A program made the position numbers and the translations under genes. A stretch of DNA of 26,977 bases, from positions 1 to 26,977 of the forward strand of contig CAVIIX010000026.1 of assembly GCA_963643225.1 (NCBI GenBank), in the 5' to 3' direction. The DNA is from UBA1258 sp963643225. GTDB lineage: Bacteria > Bacillota > Clostridia > Lachnospirales > Lachnospiraceae. Each line of letters starts with the position of its first letter. The first letter of the stretch is position 1. Below are positions 6,194-12,706 of the stretch, one piece after another. The notes under the pieces are model-generated. The model was not told the origin of the DNA and ran no database searches. It saw nothing but the letters and a program-made list of their open reading frames with translations.

Positions 6194-6994
6194 CTAGCCG
6201 TCAATGGCTATAACCTGCATAGGTTCTACGTACTCACCCTCGTAAGTAATCTGATAGCCTAAATAAATGTTTGCGTCACCACCTACAAAAATGATAGTGC
6301 CCTTTACCACCTCATCTCCCAAAGAAACCTTGGCGTCTGCATTATTTCTGTAAATAGTAACATATCCGTTCCCGTGGTCAATCATGACGCAGCGGTTAAA
6401 AATTTCATCTTCAGAGATGGCAATTACCGTGCCGGAAGCCGTTGCTACCACATCTGAGCTTGAAGACATCTCAAATACCGCAATTGGATTTTCTTCCGTC
6501 ACATGAGTGGGCTCTACAATGTATTTATTACCCACATCGTAGTTAAAATAGCCTGCAGGTTCCTGATTTTGCTCATCCATAACTGAAATGTCCACAATAG
6601 CAGCTGAGCCTGTAAGCGGAAAGCCTGAAGGCAAATGCCTTAAAGCATCCTCTTCTTCTTCCTTTTCCTGCTCTGCAAGTGCCATTGCCACCGTATTATT
6701 TAAGACCTGTACCTGGCTTGTAAGCTCGGCTTTTTCATTGCCAAGAGATAAAAGCATTTCATCCTGTTCCGAAATAATGTCCTTTAAAACTCTTAGCTTT
6801 GATTCCATCTGGTTAAGCTCGTAGAATTCAAAGGCTGTAAGACCTATTCCTATTATCACCACCAGAATTGTCACAATCAGAGAAGATCTGAAAAGATTGA
6901 ATCTTGACCGGTAATATTTTGTCTTATCTACGGAATAATCAGACGTAACGGCAATCGTATAATGTTTTTTTATCTTTCTGTGTTTTCTTGCCAT
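6194..6994 (-). CDS. Membrane-anchored coiled-coil protein with degenerate LytM (M23) domain
   Basis: A 266-residue protein. It has a basic cytoplasmic N-terminus (1-35), one membrane helix (about 38-56), a coiled coil (about 57-118), a linker, and a LytM/M23-like beta domain (about 170-262). The fold markers VATASGTVIAI, MIDHGNGYVTIYRN, VSLGDEVVKG and LGYQITYEGEYVEP are there. The zinc ligands of M23 enzymes (HxxxD and HxH) are not: His207 in DHGNGY is the only histidine from residue 170 on, and it is not a metal ligand in the family. It should therefore not cut peptidoglycan, but may activate or place other hydrolases, as degenerate LytM factors do. It is coupled to the bactofilin gene, a pairing known in other phyla. 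Confidence 0.88.
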   Translation of the reverse strand: MARKHRKIKKHYTIAVTSDYSVDKTKYYRSRFNLFRSSLIVTILVVIIGIGLTAFEFYELNQMESKLRVLKDIISEQDEMLLSLGNEKAELTSQVQVLNNTVAMALAEQEKEEEEDALRHLPSGFPLTGSAAIVDISVMDEQNQEPAGYFNYDVGNKYIVEPTHVTEENPIAVFEMSSSSDVVATASGTVIAISEDEIFNRCVMIDHGNGYVTIYRNNADAKVSLGDEVVKGTIIFVGGDANIYLGYQITYEGEYVEPMQVIAIDG

Positions 6995-7030
6995 AAAATT
7001 CCTCTAGAAAATGCCTTCAAAACCTTTCCC

Positions 7031-7059
7031 ATTTTATCAAAAAAATCGCATGCTTGCAA
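7031..7059 (-). promoter_or_regulatory. Promoter of the LytM-like/bactofilin operon
   Basis: Minus-strand TTGCAA (7054-7059), 17-nt spacer, TAAAAT (7031-7036), about 37 nt upstream of the start codon, with AGAGGAA as ribosome site. It is divergent from the cspA promoter. Confidence 0.6.
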
Positions 7060-7106
7060 CAGGCTTTAGGGTTTTGAAAATTTTAGTCATTCTAATCATT
7101 TTTAAC

Positions 7107-7160
7107 GCTTTACTTTTCGAAAGTGATGTGATAATCTTAACTTGTTGTGAGAGACACAAC
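7107..7160 (+). promoter_or_regulatory. Promoter and 5' UTR hairpin of the cold-shock gene
   Basis: The -10 is GATAAT (7130-7135), preceded by TGT so it may be an extended type; the -35 is weak (GCTTTA at 7107 with 17-nt spacing). Near the predicted 5' end of the mRNA lies GTTGTG-AGAGA-CACAAC (7144-7160), a perfect 6-bp hairpin 11 nt before the ribosome site. Cold-shock mRNAs often carry structured leaders that control translation by temperature; whether this one does is unknown. Confidence 0.5.
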
Positions 7161-7185
7161 GCATATTTTTTTGGAGGTATCTGTA

Positions 7186-7386
7186 ATGAACAAAGGTACA
7201 GTAAAGTGGTTTAACAACCAGAAGGGTTACGGTTTTATCTGTGACGAGTCCGGCAAGGATGTATTTGTACACTACTCAGGTCTTAACATGGAAGGCTTCA
7301 AGTCTTTAGAAGAAGGCGCAGCTGTTGAGTTCGACGTAGTTGACGGTGCAAAGGGACCTCAGGCAGTAAACGTAACAAAGTTATAA
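7186..7386 (+). CDS. Cold-shock protein (CspA family)
   Basis: A 66-residue single cold-shock domain. The start is ATG 7186, after TTGGAGGTA (7171-7179); an earlier in-frame ATG at 7147 lies in the leader hairpin and is unlikely. The RNA-binding motifs are KGYGFI (RNP1, 13-18) and VFVHY (RNP2, 26-30), with KWF at 7-9. It binds single-stranded RNA or DNA and melts secondary structure as an RNA chaperone. Which csp paralogue it is cannot be told. It is monocistronic and ends about 125 nt before a terminator shared with hisA. Confidence 0.97.
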   Translation: MNKGTVKWFNNQKGYGFICDESGKDVFVHYSGLNMEGFKSLEEGAAVEFDVVDGAKGPQAVNVTKL

Positions 7387-7509
7387 GATTCAGGTACTGC
7401 GGATCTTATACACTTAATCAGCTACACGATGTGCCTTTTCTTGTTTTATATTAGAATTAGCAATACGGTTTTTTGATTTAAGTGAGGGGAATATCCTAAA
7501 GAGTACACG

Positions 7510-7538
7510 AAAGGGCTTCGATTTCTCGAAGCCCTTTT
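7510..7538. terminator. Terminator between cspA and hisA
   Basis: A perfect 11-bp stem AAGGGCTTCGA / TCGAAGCCCTT (7511-7521, 7526-7536) is followed by only TT on the plus strand after the stem (TTTT counting the stem end). The flanking GTACAC/GTGTGC can extend the stem. Both U-tracts are short. It serves the convergent cspA and dap-his operon. The 120 nt before it (7387-7509) hold nothing I can identify. Confidence 0.75.
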
Positions 7539-7580
7539 AGTGTGCACAAAAATATCAGCTGTTAAGTTCCACTTATTTAC

Positions 7581-8363
7581 TTAACGGTATTTACTTGCAA
7601 GATCCTTGTAGGAAAGGGTGCCGCCGTACAGGTCAAGGGCACTGCCTACTGAAAAGTTGAGGCTTGAATTTGAAACCGAGGCGATTCTTTCGATATCGTC
7701 GTAGCTTGAAATGCCTCCTGCATAGGTGATGGTCTTTTTGGTGGTAGCTGCTGCATCAGAAAGGATTTTAATCAGGCTATAGTCGATGCCATGCTTTTTA
7801 CCCTCAACGTCAACGCCGTGTACTAAAAATTCATCACAAAATTCGCTTAAATGTTCAAACACGGAAGGGGTCACACGCACATTTGTAAACCTCTGCCATC
7901 TGTCGGTTACAACGTAATAATCACCGTTTAAGGCTCTTGCGCTTAAATCAAGCACTACGTGCTCTGCTCCCACCGCATATCTTAAGGCTCTTAAATTATC
8001 AAATAAAATTTCCCCGTCTTTAAATACATAGCTTGTGACTATAACGTGGCTTGCACCCGCATCAATATAGTGCCTGGCATTTATCGCATTTACGCCGCCG
8101 CCTATCTGAAGCCCACCAGGGTATGCTTTTAAGGCCCTTAAGGCTTCGTTTCTTGTGGCTTCAAAATATTCAGAGTCCTTATTGTTAAGCAAAATAACAT
8201 GAGCTCCCTTTATCCCTCCTGCCATAAATAAATTGGCATACCAGACACTGTCTTTTTCGGATATAAAGTTGTCGATTGCATAATCGCCTTCATCCTGCAG
8301 GCTGCCGCCTACAATCTGCTTTACCTTGCCGTTATGGATGTCAATACAGGGACGAAACTTCAT
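7581..8363 (-). CDS. hisA: Eukaryote-type HisA (ProFAR isomerase)
   Basis: A 260-residue (beta-alpha)8 enzyme that isomerises ProFAR to PRFAR, the fourth step of histidine synthesis. The start is ATG 8363: GGAGG (8369-8373) lies 5 nt before it, and the ATG four codons upstream would place this site inside the gene. MKFRPCIDIHNGKVKQIVGG carries the catalytic base Asp8. HGVDVEGKKHGID (about 192-204) carries the second half's Asp, and ITYAGGIS the phosphate loop. This is the branch typified by yeast HIS6 rather than the usual bacterial HisA. No other his gene is nearby; it is the last gene of the dapA-dapB transcript, 17 nt after dapB. Confidence 0.9.
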   Translation of the reverse strand: MKFRPCIDIHNGKVKQIVGGSLQDEGDYAIDNFISEKDSVWYANLFMAGGIKGAHVILLNNKDSEYFEATRNEALRALKAYPGGLQIGGGVNAINARHYIDAGASHVIVTSYVFKDGEILFDNLRALRYAVGAEHVVLDLSARALNGDYYVVTDRWQRFTNVRVTPSVFEHLSEFCDEFLVHGVDVEGKKHGIDYSLIKILSDAAATTKKTITYAGGISSYDDIERIASVSNSSLNFSVGSALDLYGGTLSYKDLASKYR

Positions 8364-8380
8364 ATAAGCCTCCAAGCTGC

Positions 8381-9139
8381 TTATCCGATTACCTGACTCA
8401 TGTCATAGAGTCCTGCAGGCTTTCCTGCAAGATATTTAGCAGCCAAAACCGCACCGTTTGCAAAGATTGCCTTTGAATAAGCTGTATGTGTGATAGTAAT
8501 TACTTCATCTGTTCCTGCAAATATAACCTCATGCTCTCCCACTATGGAGCCGCCTCTTACAGCAGAAATACCGATTTCCTTAGGGTCTCTCTTTTTTCTT
8601 TCGCCGGAACGGTCGTATACGTAGTTATATTCTTTATTTAACTCCTGATTTATGGAATCCGCAAGTGCCAATGCTGTTCCTGAAGGAGCATCTACCTTCT
8701 GATTGTGATGTTTTTCAACGATTTCGATGTCAAATCCTGCAGGAGCAAGTATTGAAGCTACATTCTTTAATTCCTTTAGCAAAAGGTTGATACCTAAAGA
8801 CATGTTGGCAGAACGTAATATTGCTGTTTCCTTTGAATATACCATAACCTTATTAACCTGTTCGTCGCTAAGGCCTGTGGTGCACAGTACCAAAGGAAGG
8901 CTTTTTCCTTTGCAGTAATCTAAAAGTCCGTCAACAGCCTTAGCCGAGGCAAAGTCGATTACAACATCGGCTGAAACATCACAGTCGTTAATGTCTGTAA
9001 AAACAGGGTATGGATTGGTTTTAATATGGTCGGAAATATCAATGCCTGCAACGATTTCACAGTCAGGGGCCTTATCAACGATGCCCGTGATAACCTGGCC
9101 CATTTTGCCGTTACAGCCATGCATAATTATTCTTGTCAT
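8381..9139 (-). CDS. dapB: 4-hydroxy-tetrahydrodipicolinate reductase
   Basis: A 252-residue enzyme that reduces HTPA to tetrahydrodipicolinate with NAD(P)H, the second committed step of lysine and diaminopimelate synthesis. The nucleotide-binding start is IIMHGCNGKMG (4-14). The catalytic signature is VEKHHNQKVDAPSGTALALA (141-160), with His144/His145 and Lys148. Length is normal. It lies 18 nt after dapA and 17 nt before the HisA gene, one operon under the lysine riboswitch at 10353-10514. Confidence 0.97.
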   Translation of the reverse strand: MTRIIMHGCNGKMGQVITGIVDKAPDCEIVAGIDISDHIKTNPYPVFTDINDCDVSADVVIDFASAKAVDGLLDYCKGKSLPLVLCTTGLSDEQVNKVMVYSKETAILRSANMSLGINLLLKELKNVASILAPAGFDIEIVEKHHNQKVDAPSGTALALADSINQELNKEYNYVYDRSGERKKRDPKEIGISAVRGGSIVGEHEVIFAGTDEVITITHTAYSKAIFANGAVLAAKYLAGKPAGLYDMSQVIG

Positions 9140-9157
9140 AATGCACCTCTTATATAA

Positions 9158-10093
9158 TCAGTCGTTGGTAAGATCGTTAAATTTGATTACGGAGCTTGAA
9201 GAAACCTTGATGCCGTAGTTAATGAGCGAATTTTTGAGTCTTTCAACGTTGCTTCCTTCCATTTCGGTTAAGGGAAGACGTAACGGGCCTGCACAAAGAC
9301 CCATAAGATTCATTGCAGTCTTAACAGGAATAGGGTTAACCTCGCAGAATAAAGACTTAATCAAATCAATTGCTTCAAGCTGTAATCTTAAGCTTTCTTT
9401 TACGTTTCCTTCAAGGTATTTTGCAACGATGTCGTGGGTTTCTTTAGGTGCTACGTTACTTAATACGGAAATAACTCCGAGACCGCCAAGAGATAATATA
9501 GGCACAATCTGGTCGTCATTGCCAGAATATATTGCAAAATCAGGACCCATAAGGGATGCAAGTGTTGCAACCTGTGAAATGTCGCCGCTTGCTTCCTTAA
9601 TAGCTACAACGTTTGCTGCGCGCTTATTGATTTCCTTAACTGTAGCTGGCAGAATGTTACAGCCTGTACGAGATGGTACGTTATATAAAATAACGGGAAT
9701 TGAAACAGCTTCTGCAGTCTTTACAAAATGCTCTACAAGACCCTTCTGGGTAGCCTTATTATAATAAGGTGTTACAAGTAAAAGTGCGCAAGCCCCTGCC
9801 TTTTCAGCTTCCCTTGATAAATAAATGGCGGTTTCGGTTGAGTTTGAACCTGTACCTGCGATAACGGGGACTCTGCCTGCAACGGTTTTAACCGTGTGTC
9901 GGATTACATTTAAGTGTTCTTCATGGGAAAGTGTTGAGGCCTCGCCGGTGGTGCCACAGGCTACAATTGCGTCTGTGCCGCCACTTATCTGGAACTCTAA
10001 AAGTTCATCAAGCTTTTCGTAATTAACCGAACCGTCGGCCTTCATTGGTGTAACGAGCGCTACTGCTGCTCCAGTAAAAATAGGTGTGTGCAT
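9158..10093 (-). CDS. dapA: 4-hydroxy-tetrahydrodipicolinate synthase
   Basis: A 311-residue aldolase that condenses pyruvate with aspartate semialdehyde, the first step of the lysine/diaminopimelate branch. The start is ATG 10093, with AAGGGAGGA (10100-10108) 6 nt upstream; the open frame runs further up but only through leader DNA. Key residues are GTTGE (47-51), Tyr137 in ILYNVPSRTG and the Schiff-base Lys166 in NVVAIKEASGD. The C-terminus is about 15-20 residues longer than common forms (VSSSSVIKFNDLTND). It is first in an operon with dapB and hisA. Expression should fall when lysine binds the upstream riboswitch. Confidence 0.97.
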   Translation of the reverse strand: MHTPIFTGAAVALVTPMKADGSVNYEKLDELLEFQISGGTDAIVACGTTGEASTLSHEEHLNVIRHTVKTVAGRVPVIAGTGSNSTETAIYLSREAEKAGACALLLVTPYYNKATQKGLVEHFVKTAEAVSIPVILYNVPSRTGCNILPATVKEINKRAANVVAIKEASGDISQVATLASLMGPDFAIYSGNDDQIVPILSLGGLGVISVLSNVAPKETHDIVAKYLEGNVKESLRLQLEAIDLIKSLFCEVNPIPVKTAMNLMGLCAGPLRLPLTEMEGSNVERLKNSLINYGIKVSSSSVIKFNDLTND

Positions 10094-10160
10094 GATAAAT
10101 CCTCCCTTGTGTGTGCTCACCCTCTCAAAGTGTTTTTTGTCGGATATTTTATTCAACCGG

Positions 10161-10196
10161 GCAAAAAAGAATCCTGCTTGCAGTATTCTTTTTTGC
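10161..10196. repeat. Repeat A1: palindrome of family A upstream of dapA
   Basis: GCAAAAAAGAAT / ATTCTTTTTTGC (10161-10172, 10185-10196) surrounds CTGC-TT-GCAG, giving a nearly continuous 16-bp hairpin. The same A-rich palindrome with CCTGC core occurs at 12674-12706. Because each strand reads A-run, stem, T-run, it is terminator-like in both directions. Here it lies 68 nt before dapA and after the riboswitch terminator. Confidence 0.8.
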
Positions 10197-10259
10197 GGCG
10201 GATCGCTTCAGCTACAATATTTCAATCCTCAGCAGTACGCATCATTGGCGCGTAGTGCC

Positions 10260-10308
10260 TTTTTAACCTATAGGGAATTGCGCTGCACTTCCCTATAGGT
10301 TAAAAAAA
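10260..10308. repeat. Repeat B1: palindrome of family B next to the riboswitch terminator
   Basis: TTTTTAACCTATAGGGAA / TTCCCTATAGGTTAAAAA (10260-10277, 10289-10306) is a perfect 18-nt-arm palindrome. It matches B2 at 12630-12678, including the flank GTGCC just before the T-run. Each strand reads T-run, stem, A-run, so it cannot be an intrinsic terminator. The stretch 10197-10259 between A1 and B1 holds no gene; its last bases (GCGCGTAGTGCC) belong to the repeat. Confidence 0.85.
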
Positions 10309-10332
10309 CCACCATAATATTATACGGTGGTT
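10302..10332 (-). terminator. Riboswitch-controlled terminator upstream of dapA
   Basis: On the minus strand AACCACC (10326-10332), loop, GGTGGTT (10308-10314) is followed by a seven-base T-run. It lies about 20 nt after the lysine riboswitch P1 helix, the normal place for the expression platform. Its T-run is also the outer edge of repeat B1. Confidence 0.85.
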
Positions 10333-10352
10333 GCAATAAAATCAAAATATCT

Positions 10353-10514
10353 GATAGCTCCCCATTCCATAAAGGAATGACAGTCATACACTTATTGAAT
10401 GTATGCCCAGGACACAGGGACCGGCTTCCTGCTCCTTCGGCGTCGTACCCTTTCCTTAAGCTTCAACGTGCCCGACACTCCGCTTAAGTACTAATGTAAA
10501 ACGCAACCTCTACC
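10353..10514 (-). ncRNA. Lysine riboswitch (L box)
   Basis: Read on the minus strand, it has the L-box hallmarks in order. GGTAGAGGTTGCG opens P1 and the J1/2 loop motif. AGTA follows in J2, then GGAAAGGG, then the core CGCCGAAGGAGCAGG. The conserved P4/P5 element CTGGGCATACATT...AATAAGTGTATGACTGTCA is next. Closing GGGGAGCTATC pairs with the opening GGTAG. It binds lysine and ends transcription of dapA-dapB-hisA through the terminator at 10302-10332. This is recognised from memory of the family and fits position and pathway. Confidence 0.93.
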
Positions 10515-10537
10515 GTGTTCTTATTCATTTGTTTGTC

Positions 10538-10566
10538 ATGTTAGCACGCTAAGGCCCTGCTGTCAA
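10538..10566 (-). promoter_or_regulatory. Promoter of the lysine riboswitch-dap operon
   Basis: Minus-strand TTGACA (10561-10566), 17-nt spacer, TAACAT (10538-10543) preceded by TGC. The start is predicted near 10531, about 17 nt before riboswitch helix P1. It is divergent from the typA promoter. Confidence 0.8.
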
Positions 10567-10631
10567 CACAAAAAACACGTAAAATCACATAAATTCAGAA
10601 ACAAATTCAACGTTTTTTGTGGCATTTTACA

Positions 10632-10660
10632 TTGTACGGTTAATAAACGGGTGTTATAAT
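10632..10660 (+). promoter_or_regulatory. Promoter of typA
   Basis: TTGTAC (10632-10637), 17-nt spacer, then TATAAT (10655-10660) with an extended TGt. The start is predicted near 10667, giving a 43-nt leader. Confidence 0.8.
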
Positions 10661-10709
10661 CCCTAAGGTTGACTTGTTTTATATTTATATTAGGAAGAAA
10701 GAGGTTTAT

Positions 10710-12554
10710 ATGCTTCAGAAAAGAGAAGACATTCGTAACGTAGCAATTATTGCCCACGTTGACCATGGCAAAACCACACTGGTTGACGAGCTTTTAAAGC
10801 AGAGCGGTGTATTCAGGGAGAATCAGGAAGTTGCTGAAAGAGTAATGGACTCAAATGATATCGAGAGAGAACGCGGTATCACAATTCTTTCAAAAAACAC
10901 AGCCGTAACGTACAAGGGCACAAAAATAAATATTATCGATACCCCCGGCCATGCTGACTTCGGCGGCGAGGTTGAACGTGTACTTAAGATGGTAAACGGA
11001 GTTATTTTGGTAGTGGACGCTTTCGAAGGTCCAATGCCACAGACCCGTTTCGTATTGTCAAAGGCAATGTCACTTAACCTTCCTGTTATTGTGTGCATCA
11101 ATAAAATCGATCGTCCCGAGGCCCGCCCTGAAGAAGTAATCGACGAGGTGCTTGAGCTCTTGCTTGAGCTTGATGCTTCCGACGAACAGCTTGACTGCCC
11201 CTTCGTATTCGCTTCCGCTAAAGGCGGCTTTGCTTCTTTGGACGCAAAAGAAAAAGGCACCACAATGGAGCCCTTATTCGATACAATAGTAAATTACATT
11301 CCTGCTCCCGAGGGTGACCCCGACGCAGGTACACAGTTACTTATTTCTACCATCGACTATAACGAATATGTAGGTCGAATCGGTGTAGGTAAGGTTGATA
11401 ATGGTACGGTTTCTGTCAATCAGGAGGTCGTAATCGTCAACCACCATGAGCCCGATAAGCAGAAAAAGGTTAAGATTTCAAAATTATATGAATTTGACGG
11501 TCTTAACAAGGTAGAAGTAAGAGAAGCAGGCATTGGTTCAATAGTTGCAGTTTCAGGCATTTCTGATATTAAGATTGGTGATACCCTTTGCGCAGTTGAT
11601 GCAATTGCACCAATTCCTTTCCAGAAGATTTCAGAACCCACAATTGCAATGGACTTTATCGTAAATGACTCTCCTCTTGCAGGTCTTGAAGGTAAATTCG
11701 TTACTTCCCGTCACTTACGTGAAAGATTATTCAGAGAGCTAAACACAGACGTTTCTTTACGTGTAGAAGAAACCGACTCCACCGACCGTTTCAAGGTATC
11801 GGGCCGAGGCGAGCTTCACTTATCTGTTTTAATTGAAAACATGCGTAGAGAAGGTTTTGAATTTGCCGTTTCAAAGGCTGAGGTACTTTATAAAACCGAT
11901 GAAAAGGGCAAAAAGCTTGAGCCTATGGAAATTGCCTACGTAGATGTGCCGGAGGAATATTCAGGTACCGTTATCGAAAAGCTTTCCATGCGTAAAGGTG
12001 AGCTTAAGGAAATGGGCCACACCTCAGGCGGCTACACCCGTTTGATTTTCTCCATTCCTTCAAGAGGCTTAATCGGTTACCGCGGTGACTTCATGACAGA
12101 CACCAAGGGTAACGGTATCATAAATACAATTTTTGACGGTTATGGTCCCTACAAGGGAGACATCGCTTACAGAAGCCAGGGCTCCTTAATTGCTTTTGAA
12201 TCAGGCGAATCCGTTACCTACGGTTTATTCAACGCCCAGGAGCGTGGAGTACTTTTCATCGGTGCAGGGGAAAAGGTATACGGCGGTATGGTAATCGGCC
12301 AGACCGGTAAGGCAGAAGACATTGAAGTTAACGTATGTAAAAAGAAACAGCTTACAAATACCCGTTCTTCCGCTGCCGACGAGGCTTTAAGACTCTCCCC
12401 TCCCAGGGTATTATCCTTAGAGCAGGCTCTTGATTTCATTGACACAGACGAGCTTTTGGAAGTAACCCCTTCAAATTTACGTATCAGAAAGAAAATTTTG
12501 GATCCACTTCTTAGAAAGAGAGCAGGTTTCAAAGCAAAACAGCAAAATCAATAA
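10710..12554 (+). CDS. typA: Translational GTPase TypA/BipA
   Basis: A 614-residue GTPase of the EF-G-like family that binds ribosomes and helps 50S assembly, chiefly in cold or stress. The start is ATG 10710 with AGAAAGAGG upstream; an earlier in-frame ATG at 10674 lies in the leader. The GTP-binding motifs are AHVDHGKTT (15-23), the switch II motif DTPGHADFGGEVERV and NKIDRPEARP. The C-terminal domain has RGELHLSVLIENMRREGFEF and the typical BipA stretch RGLIGYRGDFMTDTKGNGI. It is monocistronic. The 3' side is closed by palindromes B2/A2 shared with the convergent EAL-fusion gene. Confidence 0.98.
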   Translation: MLQKREDIRNVAIIAHVDHGKTTLVDELLKQSGVFRENQEVAERVMDSNDIERERGITILSKNTAVTYKGTKINIIDTPGHADFGGEVERVLKMVNGVILVVDAFEGPMPQTRFVLSKAMSLNLPVIVCINKIDRPEARPEEVIDEVLELLLELDASDEQLDCPFVFASAKGGFASLDAKEKGTTMEPLFDTIVNYIPAPEGDPDAGTQLLISTIDYNEYVGRIGVGKVDNGTVSVNQEVVIVNHHEPDKQKKVKISKLYEFDGLNKVEVREAGIGSIVAVSGISDIKIGDTLCAVDAIAPIPFQKISEPTIAMDFIVNDSPLAGLEGKFVTSRHLRERLFRELNTDVSLRVEETDSTDRFKVSGRGELHLSVLIENMRREGFEFAVSKAEVLYKTDEKGKKLEPMEIAYVDVPEEYSGTVIEKLSMRKGELKEMGHTSGGYTRLIFSIPSRGLIGYRGDFMTDTKGNGIINTIFDGYGPYKGDIAYRSQGSLIAFESGESVTYGLFNAQERGVLFIGAGEKVYGGMVIGQTGKAEDIEVNVCKKKQLTNTRSSAADEALRLSPPRVLSLEQALDFIDTDELLEVTPSNLRIRKKILDPLLRKRAGFKAKQQNQ

Positions 12555-12573
12555 AACTTATGCGCCAAGCCTT

Positions 12574-12706
12574 GTCGCTTAGGCGACATATTCCTTACGC
12601 GCGAGTGCGCATTCTTTACGCTAAGTGCCTTTTTAAACCTATAGGGAATTGCAACGCAATTTCCTATAGGTTTAAAAAAGAATCCTGCAAGCTAAATTCT
12701 TTTTTT
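12574..12706. repeat. Repeats B2 and A2 in the typA / EAL-fusion convergent gap
   Basis: B2 has 23-nt arms TTTTTAAACCTATAGGGAATTGC (12630-12652) and its partner (12656-12678) around AAC, with one mismatch. Its final A-run is also the first arm of A2: AAAAAAGAAT (12674-12683), 12 nt, ATTCTTTTTTT (12696-12706). A2 is terminator-like on both strands and runs into the stop codon of the minus-strand gene. Upstream are a hairpin TGTCGC-TTAG-GCGACA (12574-12589) and two short near-repeats ending in TTACGC (12594-12621). B2 shows the same AAGTGCC lead-in as B1. Confidence 0.85.

Noticed and set aside
7011..7185. A 67-codon frame upstream of cspA
   Set aside because: It covers both divergent promoters and the leader, has no ribosome site and no recognisable protein.
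10086..10298. A 70-codon plus-strand frame over the dapA leader
   Set aside because: It runs through palindromic repeats and the dapA start, without a ribosome site.
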